Assembly (NCBI GenBank): GCA_000727475.1
Contig: KL647288.1
Coordinates: 9,860,055 to 9,924,054, forward strand
Direction: 5' to 3'
DNA from: Sarcocystis neurona
Lineage: Eukaryota > Apicomplexa > Conoidasida > Eucoccidiorida > Sarcocystidae
Length of the DNA: 64,000 nucleotides
The notes beneath the pieces were generated by a model. It was not told the DNA's origin. It saw nothing but the letters and a program-made list of their open reading frames with translations, and ran no database searches. Shown piece by piece: positions 10,578 to 22,875 of this stretch. Each line of letters starts with the position of its first letter. Position 1 is the first letter of the stretch. A program made the position numbers and the translations under genes.

Positions 10578-13500
10578 CTTGTACACGTAGCTATACGCAT
10601 GTATATATACATATATATACATATATATATATATATATGTATATACGTACGTGTATGTACTTAGTCATACTTATGTACACATACACACGTAAGAGCAGCA
10701 ACTGTATCAAGATGTCTACTGCTTTTCGCTGACTATATATATATATATATATGCGCTCAGCCATACACACGTTCGTATGTATGTATGTATGTACGTATGT
10801 ATATAAATGTATATCAATGTATAAGGGCAGCAGTTGTAAGGTGATGACTATGCATATATATACATATATATATATATATGTACTCATCTACACACGTATA
10901 CGCATCTATATACGAAAGAGCAGTAGTAGCAACAGGGTGTCCTAGTGACAGCAGAAACAGCAGAGCGTCTCCTCTAGAGAGCAACAGCGGCCGTGGAAGA
11001 GGACCTGCAAATGCCTAACAGAGGAAAAGAACAAGAAGCGGCACAGCAGAGGCTGGGAGCCCACGCAGCAGCAACACAGAAGTAGGAAGGGATGAAGCGC
11101 GGTGCGTACCTGACAGCTGCTGCACCACAGAGAATGTTCAAGCGCGTCTTTACAAGGAAGACGTGGAGGTAATGAAGCGCTTCTTTTTTGGCGCGAAGAC
11201 ACGCAGGGGCATAGAAGAAGAAACGCCGCAGCGTCGCAGGGTGGAGCAGCACTTGTTCCTGCTGCTGTGCAGTTGTCGCTGCTGCGTAGTCGCCACGCCC
11301 AGCGGCGTCACGAAGGTTAGCAGCAAGCGAGGCCGAGGAGGATGAAGACGACGAGGTGGGGGAAGACGAGGAGGTGGAGGAAGACGAAGACGTGATGAAA
11401 GACGAAGAGGAACCCTCACAGGAATCAGCAGATGCGGGTGCAGCGGTGGGGTGGACGCCGTTCGCAGCAGCAGCAGCAGCAGCTTTCGCAGCACCAGTGT
11501 CAGACAGAGACTCAAAAGCTGCGAAGCACGGAGGCGGCCCGGCAGCAGCAGCAGCGGGACGGGGAGACGATGTAGTGCCTTCTGCAGGGAATGAGGGACA
11601 CATGAACGGAGTAAAAGGAGCAGGAGCAGGGAGCAGAGAAATGGTCGGGAGAGGCGCAGAGGCGGGAAGTTCTCTTCTCTCTATTTCGGCGTGCAGTGGC
11701 AGCGAGAAAAGTTGCATTTGCTCAAAGAAGGGAAGAAACGTCTTCTGCACCGCAGGAGAGAAAAAACGCTGCGCTTGCCCCGCTGACGCCTCTGCAGCCA
11801 CATCACTCCTATCGTCAAAACAGACGCCGCTCCCACTCTTCTCCCCTGCCGCTTCCTCTTCTCCCGATAGAGTAGCAGCAGCAGCAGCCGAAGAAAAAGC
11901 AGCGGCGGCAGGTGTAGCCACAGCAAACGTAGCAGCAGCAGCTGCAGAGGACGCGGAAGCGGCCACAGACGACGCAGGCAGGAATGCAGGAGGAGCAGCA
12001 GCACGAAACGGAGGAGCGGACGGCGATGCTGCAGCAGCCGGAAACGCGGAGGCAGCAGGGGGACGGGCTTCTCCCGCTGCTGCGGCGGAGAAGGCGGAAG
12101 CGGCGGAGGAAGGCAGACCGCACACAGCCGGGGAAAACATGGGTTTGTTGAGGGTTGACTGAGCGACACACCGAAGAACAAAGAAGAACAGGGCAGCAGC
12201 AGAAGCTCCGGTCGCCGCTGCTGCAGCAGCAGCTGCCGGTGCCGGTGAGAACTGCTGTACTTCTTCGAGAAAACGCAGAGACGCGTCGTCGAGTTGGCTT
12301 GCTCTGCGCGCAAACGCAGCAAGGACAACGAAAAAGCTGCAAGAAGGCCAGAAGAAGACGACAGGGAAGACGAAGGAAAAGAAGAAGAGCGAGTAAAAGA
12401 CGTGAGGACGGCGACCGGGCACCGACGTAGAAGATAAGAAGACGTGGCGTCAGTCTTCGAGGATTCGCAGAGACCGTTGACCCACCAGGCAACTGCGGAA
12501 GGAAGAACACTCGACTGCATATACGCAAGACACCACAACAAAAAGTCCGAACTTCTTTCTTTGCCTGCGCAGGAACTCACACACAAAAAAGGCATTTCCC
12601 CAGGCCCTCAAGTCCCTCGCAGTCACTCGTGAGACCGTTTTCTTCCCCCCTGCGCGTCTGCGTCTTCTCCCGGTGTACGGACACCGCGCGAAGTGCAGCA
12701 GCACGCGCAGCCGACGGAGACTCCTGTGCCGGCAGACGGCACGGAGGGTGCACCCACGCACCCGCGGTGCAAAATGCCACTTTGTCGGTCACATCCGTCT
12801 ACGCCGAGAAATCGACAACAGCAGAACTGAGAAGGTCGCAGCCAAAAAAATGGGAAAAGTCGCTGAACAAAGTAGAAGAGAGGCCAAAACACACGTGCAA
12901 CAAGTTCCCCACACACGTACGTAGACGTACCTCTGTACAACGAAACTCCTCACACAAGTCACCTACGTGGACCCGGAGCGAGACGAGGAGAAAGCGAGAA
13001 GAAAACGGGCGAGAATATAGACGCGGATACGCACGCAGACGTACAAGAACACCGAGCCAGAGACAGAGAGAAGGAGATAGAGGTACAGAGGAGGAACACA
13101 GGGAAACGGCAAGAGCGGCACGCACCTAATGGAACTGCCTTTCCGTGCGCGCGAACGGATGACTGTTATCGGCATGCAGACCCCAGACGCACATAAAAGA
13201 ACCCATATACATTCGTTGTCTCATTTATTACGTAGACAGCTGCGCAAACAACGCACACATATGTGTATATATATACGAGACAGAGAGAGAGAGAGAGACG
13301 TAGGTAGACAGTGAGGTACGTATACGACTAGACATAGACATGTATATGTAGATACGTACTCACGGACACGTGTATATATATATATATGTATACGTAGAGA
13401 GAGATGTAGGTAGACAGTGAGGTATGCAGACGTATATATATGTGGATACGTACTCACGGACATGTCCATATATACTTATATATACATATATACGTAGCTA

Positions 13501-14401
13501 TATATGAAGAGAGACGCAGGTAGACAGTAAGGGATAAATACGTTTAGATATACAGATATATATGTAGAGACGTCCTCGGGGACAGGTGTGCTTATAGTTA
13601 GGGCGGGAGAGGAAGAAAAAGAAGGACGTCTTCAGAGCGAAGGGCTGTCTGGAAATATACTTCTGCTTCGGCCAGTGGTTCGCTTCTAGCGTCCTGTCAT
13701 ACATCCCGACAGAAGAGACGGGAATCTCTCTTCACTTCAAGGTCTTCGCAACTGCGTTGCAGACGCTCTCCAGGCGTGGCGGTCGGCTGTGTACATATGC
13801 ATGCCTATGTGCATACGCTATAACACGTGCATGTATGGTGCGGAGACACACACACGGAGACAGAGAAGAGTTTGCATACAAGTAAGCACAAGCATGCAAT
13901 CGTCTCTATGGAATACGTATGCGTAAGACTCGATAGACGAACAGCCCTTTCGAAACAGGCACAAGTAGGACTGCGTACGTAGAGAGGCGTCCTTGTGTAT
14001 AGGTGCCCATGGGGAAAGCCTTACGATTGGTGGACTCACTCTTTTTGCAGCAAGACGTGGAATGCTTCGAGGCGCTGCTGCAGCAGCAGCTGCTGCCGGG
14101 TCTGCCACGCGTCCAGGGCTTCGCTAAGAGAAAGCAGCAGCTTCTGAACAGCAGCAACGCCCGCGGGAGGGATGCAGAGAGGAGTGTCTGACTCGAGCGA
14201 AGCCACTGTCTCCGCATGGAAGGGAGTGTAGCACGTGGGAGACGGCGCCAGAGACGAGACAGCCTGCGACGACTGCGAGAGATGAGAGGGAGACAAGGGA
14301 GGCGGAGAGGACGAACGCGAAGACAAGAAAAGCGGCGTCCCCTCCGCAGCGAAGCAGGCGCGCAGGCCGCGCACGGCTCGCGAGGACCTAAAGAAATCCA
14401 T
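8330..14401 (-). CDS. Large Gln/Ala-rich helical protein, candidate organellar protein (four exons recognised)
   Basis: Exons were read on the minus strand at 14,401-14,040, 12,575-12,423, 12,336-11,154 and about 10,277-8,330; their phases agree. The start ATG at 14,401 gives MDFFRSSRAVRGLRACFA, an Arg-rich, acid-poor N-terminus compatible with a mitochondrial presequence. Exon 2 and the start of exon 3 form amphipathic helices (DFLLWCLAYMQ; FFVVLAAFARRASQLDDASL) with the cadence of helical-repeat organellar RNA-binding families such as RAP/FASTK or OPR proteins. That family guess is inference only; no RAP domain was found. Exon 3 contains Ala- and Ser-rich insertions. Exon 4 opens with DVLLLLVVASDFFAVLQF, carries two long Gln/Glu blocks (about 9,130-9,290 and 9,460-9,670), a conserved-looking segment (MFLSLKVMSEALSILRDYLF) and a Ser/Arg/Asp-rich tail. 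Further 3' exons, possibly 5,850-5,047, are likely. The donors at 12,422 and 8,329 are weak, so those borders may shift. Confidence 0.5.
9130..9700 (-). repeat. CAG tract encoding interrupted polyglutamine inside an exon
   Basis: The plus strand shows CTG/CTC/CTT triplets at 9,140-9,290 and 9,460-9,670. On the coding (minus) strand these read as Q runs broken by E, K and R. Between the two blocks is ordinary coding sequence (VAFSCCDLAPLLLQHLLLSL). These are the homopolymeric amino-acid repeats known from Eimeria proteins. Confidence 0.8.
10300..10945. repeat. TA/CA microsatellites filling an intron
   Basis: This lies between exons 3 and 4 of the minus-strand gene. There are TA runs at about 10,548-10,576, 10,615-10,640, 10,735-10,751 and 10,855-10,880, several with mirrored CATATA/TATATG flanks, separated by short unique pieces. 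Nothing here looks coding. Confidence 0.75.
12576..14039 (-). other. First intron of the minus-strand gene, with a tandem repeat
   Basis: This is the interval between the donor gtgagt after 14,040 and the acceptor before 12,575. It contains purine-rich plus-strand sequence (12,960-13,110), an ordinary stretch at 13,600-13,900 and a roughly 108 bp tandem repeat at 13,300-13,560. Confidence 0.45.
13300..13560. repeat. Tandem repeat, about 108 bp unit, three copies
   Basis: The core GTAGGTAGACAGTGAGGTA starts at 13,300, recurs at 13,406 and again, diverged, at 13,516. The first two units carry the same 14-mer TACGTACTCACGGA at 13,353 and 13,447, about 45 bp downstream of the core. A TA run sits between units one and two. 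Confidence 0.75.
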
Positions 14402-15100
14402 CGCCGCAGCTACAGCAGGAAGAAGAAGAGGAGGGGAACAGAGACGGGAGACACGTCAGTCTCTACGCAAACTTGGATGGATACGCACACATACGGAGAG
14501 ACGTACGCGCGTGTGTTCTCAGACCTTTTTATCTGGTCGCAGACATATCCGTAGGCTCCGAAGCGCATCTCCACACGACAGAAAGGCCCAGAAAAGTGTG
14601 TACGCGTACGGAGAAGAAGCCGAAGACGTGCGGTGTGGGTGCAGTCGAGACGACAGAGAGTGTGCAGATGACTCTCAACTGGTGTACGTACACCTGATAA
14701 TTTAAAGTGTCCTACAAATGACAATAACACAGCGGGGCCCACAGAATATGTCTACGAAACCATTTTCCATCAAATGTGTGGCTCCCCGTGAACTGACACT
14801 GCACTTCGAATCTCTTTCGAAAACACCCTTTTTCATTGTAGCTCGCCACAGGTCGGGCCTCACTTACGAGTCGGGAAAGCGAGCCTTGGCACACAAGCGT
14901 ATATATATATATGTATATATATTCCACGAGAGCAGGAAAATAAAAAAAGACACGTGTATACGTGTGAAAATGTGATATGCGTCTTTGCGTGTGTATATAT
15001 ATATATATATATATGTACAGACATATATGTATATATCCTCGGACACACGAATGTCTGTGCGTGGAGGTGATCTCTTAATACACTTCCACCAGTCGTATGT
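14402..15100. other. Spacer with TA runs at the edge of the repeat-poor block
   Basis: Unique sequence upstream of the minus-strand ATG at 14,401 would contain its promoter and 5' UTR. TA runs at 14,897-14,922 and 14,993-15,015 are the last dense microsatellites before the repeat-poor block. No core promoter motif could be assigned. Confidence 0.5.
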
Positions 15101-18100
15101 ACACCCACACACGTGCAAGAACATGGTCTGTTCGAAAAGAGTTTATGTAAATATGCGAAGTCGACTCCTGGCCGGTAGAGCGGCGTGCCCGCCTGTGTAC
15201 ACGCGCGCAGATTACCGATGGTTTACAACGTTGGTCAGTCACACAATGGAGAGGGCAACTTGTGAGGCGAGAGAAAATCAGAAGTGGAAATGAAAAAGTT
15301 CTCCACAGAGGCTGGCGAAGTCTTCCCCAGCAGCGGACTTTGCTGCAAAAGACACACTAACGGGGAGAGATCAATCAGAGAAGAAACTCGGACTCCTGCG
15401 CAGATTTTGCGGCGAAGAAACAACAGTAGTACACACACTCCGAAAATCGGAATGAGAAAACTTTGCTTCAAAAGTCCAAAAGCTGGACGACCGAACGGAA
15501 GTATTTCACAGTCAACAACACAGAAGATGAAACTTTTCATTGAAAAATGCAGAAGAGTGTAGGCGTCTGCTCTACCCACGTACGCATATGTAGAATTGTA
15601 CAACCTCAAGACCACATACTGAAATGGTTACATATTCGTCTATGTAGAGGTGTACGCTGGCTGTATAACGCCTGAAAAGCTGTCAATCCCCGCGAAATAA
15701 TTCGAACAAGTTGTACCAGGTCGGACAGAGGTAGGAGCCGCACGCTCGGGAGCGAGATATGCAAGAGAAATAAATGGAAATCTTTCGGCCAGAGACAACG
15801 TCCCTAGCGTCTGCTACGGGGTGCTAGTGGCGTGAGAAAAACCAGAAGCGTGGACAGGGGTACAGTTCAAACGAACAGGTAGTTTGTAGGAGACTTCGCA
15901 GTTGCTCGTTGATCGGTCTACGCTTGACGGAGTCCGTCATCGAATGATACTCCAATTACTGAACTGCCCAAAGGAATGCTTTGTGTCGTGTTCCTAGTGT
16001 TCACGATGGCGGCTGACTTCAGAGAATACGTGAAACGAGCACATGTGTGCGGCAAAGAATTCGAAGCGACTTTGAGCGCTGAAAGTAACAAACAATGTCG
16101 CTGACACACGACTTGCACCGAACGTGCGGGAAGAGACGCTTTGGATGAGGGGAAAAAAGTAAGCGTGCGACGACAGGCTTAGGATAAGAAGAAGCGAAGT
16201 AAACGCAAGTGGAGGTGTTTCTGCAGTGGCTCCGCTTGTGTGAAATTTACCGCTAAGCAAACGCCTGCCGAATGAACACTGAGCTTGATGACCACGAAAA
16301 ACAGGTAGAAAGTGCACAGGAAGGCGAAGGTCATGAAGAGGAAAGGTATCCAGAAGACGAAGACGAAAGTGTCGGAAACGGATGAGGAAGCCGTAGCGAA
16401 GAAACGTAAAACATCGACAGCGAGGAAGGCCGAAACTCATTTTGCATGCGGGCGGTGCAGAAAATTCCGCGGGACACGCGCGCATGCAGCTTTAAAGTCG
16501 CATCTCCATCAACAGATTTTCGTGTGCTGGAAAGAAAAGACAATTTTTCCACCGTGTGAGCCTGTACAGCACTTCAGCCTCCGCCCACTGAGCTAGCTAC
16601 AACTCGTCGCTTTCCGTATTTATAGTAGGGCCAGCAGGCCGTGTGATTACACGTGGTGTCTGTAACGACTGACTCTAGAAGGCATGGGGCTTACACGTAA
16701 ACACTGGCCTTCAGCAAATGCCTCCCACGTAGGCATGATTGAGCAGTATAACGAATTTTCCGGGCCCAGGCAAGCAACTGATCTCATCGAAAACCGCTGA
16801 CGAGCGCGTCCGGAGATGGCAGACGTTGAGAAATGCGTAACGCTTTCATGCTGAAGCATTCCCCTGGTGTAACACCCCTGTAGCAGACCAAACCTATTGA
16901 AAGGTATGAGTTTCGGCAACGTGCCTGACGCCCCGCGTTTGTTGGTGGAGAAGAGGGGCACGCGTGAGCACTTACGCGTAATGAAGGGAGACAGAACAAG
17001 ACTTTTCTCACACCATATTCGTGGCTATAAGTGCGCGTATGTATTCGAGATAGCACCACATTCGAGGGCACCACATCAGAATCATGCACGTGGGCAGGTT
17101 TTTTAAGCACTCAACTGATAAATTTTGCACGATGTAAGCCGGGTGATCTGCTCTGCCTGCGAGCCGCTACGACATACAACCTCATAAAGCACACACACAT
17201 ACACACACGTGTTTCCGTGCTTTTTACAAACCACCAGAGCAAAGCCTTACACCTAGGCACACACTTTTGTTTGCAAGTTCAGCAAAACTATATCTTTTTC
17301 GAAGGCGCACGGATTTTATTGTACGGATATATTCCTACGCACAAGTAAACGACAATTTCGCACCACTGTTCAGCTCACTTGAAGGCGCACTGTACTGTAC
17401 ATGTGAGTGTTTCCGTACACACATCTCGTTGTACTGCAAGTGACAGTCAAGCGAAAACTACCTCGCAGCCATCTGGAATATGAAATTCGAGGAAGTGCGC
17501 TCTGTATACGTCCACACGTTAACACAGATACATACGCGTGTACAAGTATATGTGATTGTCTCCGTACGCGTCCCTGTATGAGCGTATGCATTAATGCATG
17601 GAGTTCTTTTCTCTGCAAATATAAGAAGTACGAAAGAGCTGTGCCAAGGTTGTCACCTACACATACGTCGCATCCGTGTACACACCTGCATTCAAATCTC
17701 CTATTGTCTGTAAAAGCACGTGGCCATCATTGTATACCCAAACATGTGTGTGTACGTGTGTGTGCTACTATAAGGTCGACGTCAGATTCGCTCACAGGTA
17801 AAGCAGATCAAGAAAGGAAATCATGCACCACTCTGTTTCCCGATTCTCGGTGAAAATGAGATACGAAAATGTGTAAGGCATTCGCATAAGCAGTGTGGCA
17901 CAATCCAGCGTTACCAGGTGGACCCTGCTGATGTTTCACTTTTCTTTGTGGCAACGTGCGAAATGTTGCGCATCTTTGAGGTTCTACGTTATATTCATGT
18001 ACACGTGCATACAGAACGTAGTAACACGTACCTGCGCATTCATAGGTAGGTGTAGGGGACTGTTTACTGCGACTCAGGCTACTACTGTGTATGATAAAAC

Positions 18101-18895
18101 TCTCGTGTGAACACGTAAGTGCGTTGAAACGAAAAGAGAGTAGGTGCGTCTTGATGCACTACGCACACCGTTGACGAAGGGACACGCCTCCATCTAGAAC
18201 GAGCAGAGAGAATGCGTAAAACATTTGTCTTGAAGTGTACAATACGGTGAAGGTGCTGTTGTCCCTCCTAGCTCGTTAGAATTCTGGGGTGCAATGCTGG
18301 GGCGGTAGGAAATCATACCCGATCCAGATCGGGAGCCACGAGGTAGTTAGATAAACACTCAGTGGGAATTAATCTGACGGATGAAAGTGTTCTCCGGAAC
18401 ACTAGCAGATTACAGGGTCAACGGCTATGCACGAGCAATGTGAAGGCAGCATTTTGTGAAGGTCTCCGCAACTGCAGGCCCACGTGGTTTTGTGTGCACG
18501 GGCATCTTCACACTTTTCATCAGCAAGGGTGGGTACAACTTTTGTTCAGTTTCACGCGGAACAAGCGTGGAGCTGAGACAGGACGCACTGTGCGGAAAGC
18601 GAAGCCCACGGCTGCCACGCAATTTGCCTTCAGAAATGTTTGTTACGTAGTGTGAACACGCGTCGCTCAAAACAGCTGCATATATTCTCTACCTCCACAC
18701 ATAAATGCCTCATTTATGATTATAGTGATGCGCCTGCACAACGTCGACAACAGCCTGCATGTACTCTCGTTTCATTGTATACCTCAACTCAACTAGCGTT
18801 CCAAGTAGCACGACTGAAGGAGATAAGACTTATCAGGAGAGGGCCACGTGCAGTGTCAAACAGTGGACAATTTCGATTGTAGGTCTAAAGCACGC
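15101..18895. other. No confident gene
   Basis: Unique, balanced sequence without simple repeats. Open frames are short (under about 150 codons) on both strands. Apart from the small acidic frame at 16,272-16,385, none shows a family signature or paired splice sites I would defend. It may hold UTRs of the neighbouring minus-strand gene ending at 18,896. Confidence 0.5.
16272..16385 (+). CDS. Candidate small acidic ORF or first exon
   Basis: An ATG at 16,272 opens a 37-codon frame (MNTELDDHEKQVESAQEGEG, then HEEERYPEDEDESVG) closed by TGA at 16,383. The strongly acidic, Glu/Asp-rich composition is unlike chance sequence in this block. It may be a first exon, because GT sites lie inside the frame. 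There is no family assignment and it could still be spurious. Confidence 0.2.
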   Translation: MNTELDDHEKQVESAQEGEGHEEERYPEDEDESVGNG

Positions 18896-20476
18896 TTATA
18901 CACCTGCGTCAGCAGCAGGGCTGGTTTGAGAGAAAGATATGTCCATATCGTCTTTAGACTCTCCTAGCATGTTTTGTAGGAACGCATTCCCTAATAAGTA
19001 GCCACTGGGTTGAAAAATCCAATCGTTTTCTTTCATCAATTGCGAAACAACCAGCAATTCTCTTGTCGGAGGTGGGTTACCGAAAGCCTTCAACCACCCC
19101 TCTGGCAGTTCTGCTTGCAGAAGTTGGTCGACCTGAAACGTAAAGTTGCGTTAAAATCGTGCTGACTACCTGTGTATATCCTCTACAGGTCTGAGGCAAT
19201 GGCTGTTTTGCCGACTTTCTACTGATGACAAGCGAAGGTACAGGGGTCTTCGTGCACACGTATACTTGCACAGACGGGTTGTGTACATGTACATCTACAG
19301 GGCGTTAGATGCTTATTAGATGTTTTGTCTGCTCGTACAAATTTTAACTCCAGCTCAACCGCATCCCCTCCGTTGTCTCCGTACGGCCATATTTCTTGTA
19401 TCCGCTCTTGCGTTTTAAGGAGCGCAGACTCAAACCGGTCCCCGTGCTTCTCTAAGCTGGTTTTAGCTTGCTGAGACCACATGTGGCAGATAAGCATCCA
19501 GGGTAGACGACCGTTGACATACACAGATTTACGAAATGGGGTGTCCGCTCTAGCACATAGTTTATATAAAAAACATCCAGCGTGCCAGACACACTTGTGA
19601 ACTATGCGCCTGCGCGGGAGCTGCAGGGTGTCCGTACCTTAAAACAAGTGTACACCGACCTCAAGAGAGCTTCATCTTTCTTGCCCAAGGCTCGCGTCAC
19701 TACATTTTGCGTGAGGGTGGCGATAATGCGAGCGTCAATATCAGCGTGCGCCGCTGTGATTCTGGCATCCACCCTGGTTTGTGCCTCTGTGTGAAGGATA
19801 GGTGGCACCCAGAGTCCAGGCAAACCGGTCGCTTTCTCAGCAGTGTGTATTCTAACCTGCGTCAGTCGTGGAGTGAAGAGCTAAAGTACTTTCGACGCCC
19901 ACCTGACAGAGTACCTCATTGATTTGGCAGTGGTACCGACACGTTTCACGGTTGAGATCCTCTGTTCGGTGTCGCCGGGTAGTCATTGTCTCCTCTAACT
20001 CTTGTTCTGTCACAGGGTGTTCCTGTGGACGGCTGTTTCGTGGACCACACTCATTTAATGAGATTTACTCAGAGTCGCGTGCGAAGACGTTTCATGCTCA
20101 ATGCTTCTCTCGATGCTCAACTGCGCCTCCTGGCATCGCATGAACTGAACGTTTTTCTGTTGTACCGCACGCTCAGCGCTTTCAATCTCCGCTTCGATTT
20201 CGCGGATTTCTTGCTCGAGCTGAACGGATTCTTACGCCCCGTCTAACAGAAGCAGAAGTGGGGGGAAATTGTGCTTACGGCTTTACGCGTGGCGTTTATT
20301 TCTTCCGTCTTAAGTAATTGAGTCTGCACGTCATACTCTAGAAGTCGTTTCGTTGCTTCAACCTCGTTGAGCCTGCAAAATACAGGTACTAGTGTACGTA
20401 GTGAAGTTTTCCAAGCGGAAGCCTACTTTTCAAGCATTGTTCGGTACACAGCGCCATGGCCAACCATGGTCGCCAT
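18896..20476 (-). CDS. Coiled-coil protein of 328 residues, seven exons, unknown function
   Basis: Exons on the minus strand: 20,476-20,427, 20,372-20,279, 20,219-20,069, 19,961-19,903, 19,784-19,660, 19,609-19,339 and 19,132-18,896. They sum to 987 nt, all phases agree and the frame ends at a stop. The ATG at 20,476 follows an in-frame stop and has GCG after it. Residues about 12-120 form a heptad-like, Glu/Gln/Lys/Arg-rich coiled coil (LEQEIREIEAEIESAERAVQ; LLEYDVQTQLLKTEE). The C-terminal half is more globular (YVNGRLPWMLICHMWSQQ; PEGWLKAFGNPPPTRELLVV; NDWIFQPSGYLLGNAFLQNM). There is no signal peptide or membrane segment. Introns are 54, 59, 107, 118, 50 and 206 bp, very short beside those of the flanking repeat-rich blocks. 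I do not recognise the family; a cytoskeletal, centrosomal or kinetochore role is only a guess from the coiled coil. The donor of the 50-bp intron is non-canonical after GT (gtcggt), so exon 5 may differ slightly. Confidence 0.65.
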
Positions 20477-22875
20477 TCCGGTATTTTGCGCAATACTGTA
20501 TTGCCCTCAAGTGCCTGCACAGCACAACACATGAAATGCTTGAGAACAGAGTAGGACTCCGGCGAGTGTGGGCAAAACAAGGCAGAGGTACACGGGGGCA
20601 CTTCCGATAAAACCCTGGAATCGGGCGGGATTGCAGTGCAGCGGACAGAAATGTCCGAAAGGTATCGCGTAGCTTGCTAAAACCTGAATGCTCGCTGAAA
20701 CACGTGGCAGAAAGGCGAACTCTACTACCAGGTGCAGCATAGCAACGGCCGACCAACACGCCAAATTTCAAATTACGCGATGAAACACTGTGAAATGTGT
20801 GTCGATGTCGGTTGGGATGCTGGACAGATGAAAAGGCAAGTCGTGCAGAGGAACGTACCGCGGTGGCTGTGGAGCTGTTCTGGTGCATTGCCTCCTTTCT
20901 ACGTTCCGTGTCCACAGGGAAGAGACACTCGCCTGGCCAACCATACTCCTTGCAGTAGTCAACAGTTTACAACGGCGAACTAAAAATCTAGCGCTGTGTA
21001 CGTACACGTCAGCCTCGCCACCGCAACCTTATTCCAGGTCAAAGACAGCTAATAGTGGGGAGGTCCGACCTGGAGGACACCTTTGTTTTCTGCGTAATCG
21101 TTAGTGAGCCGCTTCTGCGGTGTCTGAAAGGCTCCGGGTTGGCTACAATACAAAGGTGTGAAAGAGCTTTGGAAGGGGTCGCTTACGGTAGACGCCATCT
21201 ATGTATGGCGTATTTTGTCTTGCGTAGAATTGGGACCAAAGTGGCCGCGGCGTGCTGATGACAGGCGTGAACTACAGCAAATACACATTCGACTGCTATG
21301 TTTGTGTGAAAGGGCAGCGTCAGTGGCCATTGTTCTGGAACTGCAAGGAGGACGTCGCGTTAACGTGCCCCTGCGTTCTGCTTTGTAGGCGCAGGAGGAA
21401 CTTTACGAGAATGAATAATCTCAGGCTGAAACACATTAACATCTTTGCGCCAGTTCATGTGAACTATGGGCGGACCTCAGAAGAGTGAAGCAAAGAAGTA
21501 CTACAGCTTGGCCGGACTTTTTCCACGACGCAGCGTGCAACTTTGTGACATAGCCACTGTGGTGTACGTCTGAAAACCCAAAGGAAAACATGAAGTGAAG
21601 GTGCGGTTATCTCCCTTTTCAAGAGGGACGCTAGTGACAGATCAGCTGCTTTTCAATGTCGGCACGGAGTGTGTAAGTTCGACTACGTCTCCCCCAACAG
21701 CTTGCTGAAGCCTTTTCTGTATCGCACATCATTCCACCTGCAGCTCTCAACGGCCGTTTCAGTGTAGCAGCCGCCCTATTGCTCTGCGGCTCGATATTTT
21801 GCAAGTAACAAAGGCTTTTGCAAAGATAACAAGAGCCCTGCGGAGCAGGAGCAGTTCTGGTAGTCGTTCTTGACATTCAAACGTTTTCGCTGAATTAGAC
21901 AATGAAAAGCCTCCTTCAGACGAACATCCGCATGCGTGGCGTGCAGAAGCGACGCGACGCATGCAGTCGTTGCTCGTCACAAGCGCGCTTTTTTCCTCAA
22001 GATGAGGACATGCGTGTTCAAAAGCAATCTAGAAACACAGGCGCTCTACCTATAAATATGTGACACTTGATTTGAGGGGGATTTTGCTTGTTGATTCACA
22101 TACGCGTCAGGTGGTAACGGACAAACACGGCTTTGTCCGCCAAACGTACCTCATGTCATACGCATTAAGTATCTCCAGTGTTAGGAATAAAAGTACTCTC
22201 AATATCAAAATAGTATTCCGCTACGCCGGGTGTGGCGCTACTGATGAAGTACTGTGCTTTTCTCGAAGGTGGGCTTCCACCACAACGAATACGGCGCCGG
22301 TAATGAGGTATAATGCCCTACGAGCGCACCCGCGGGTTGCGGCTGCGACGCGACAGAAGCGTTTATTTATTCCTAACCTTTGACCTGTCGTCATTTCTTA
22401 GCAGACGTCTGCGAGTCGCTTGAGGACGTCTTGCATTCCACGCCAACAACGTGTACATGTGCACACACACGCGTGTATATGTATATATATATGTATATAT
22501 ACACGCGTGTATGCTTACGTGTGCAATCATGGAGATAGATAAGATACTTTGCGTTTTGCGACAGTTCCTGTAAATGCACCTGTATGAAGAGGATTTCTGC
22601 GAGGCGTTGCCGCATTCCGGAGCAGCTTACGACAAGACGCGTCTGCTCGCATTGGCTCTCAACGTGGTATAAAACGTGCTTGCACAACGCGGCATATAAG
22701 GTGTTACCGTGTCCTCACCACTTCGCACTGTCAGATAGATACACGTGTATATGGAGTCCGATCCGCGTGCTTTGAGGACTGGTAGAGATCATATTGCGAG
22801 TCTCTACCGGTAGACTGTCTGCTGAGACCTTAAGAAGCTTCGAATTTTCATAATTTCGTCACGCTGCGGCATGGC
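20477..22875. other. Intergenic region between divergent genes
   Basis: This lies between the minus-strand start at 20,476 and the plus-strand start at 22,876, so it should contain two promoters. It is unique sequence with a single TA island at 22,477-22,500. Short open frames on both strands (for example minus 21,876-21,631) have no supporting splice structure. No promoter consensus is established that I could apply by eye. Confidence 0.5.
22467..22510. repeat. TA core flanked by identical palindromic 10-mers
   Basis: The self-complementary 10-mer ACACGCGTGT occurs at 22,467-22,476 and 22,501-22,510 around a 24-bp TATG/TATA core. The whole can fold as a hairpin with few mismatches. It lies about 370 bp upstream of the PCIF1-like start. 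Confidence 0.6.

Noticed and set aside
18270..18345. Small stem (CCCGATCCAGATCGGG) suggestive of a structured RNA or tRNA arm
   Set aside because: No cloverleaf, no box B sequence (GGTTCGAATCC-type) and no acceptor stem could be completed.
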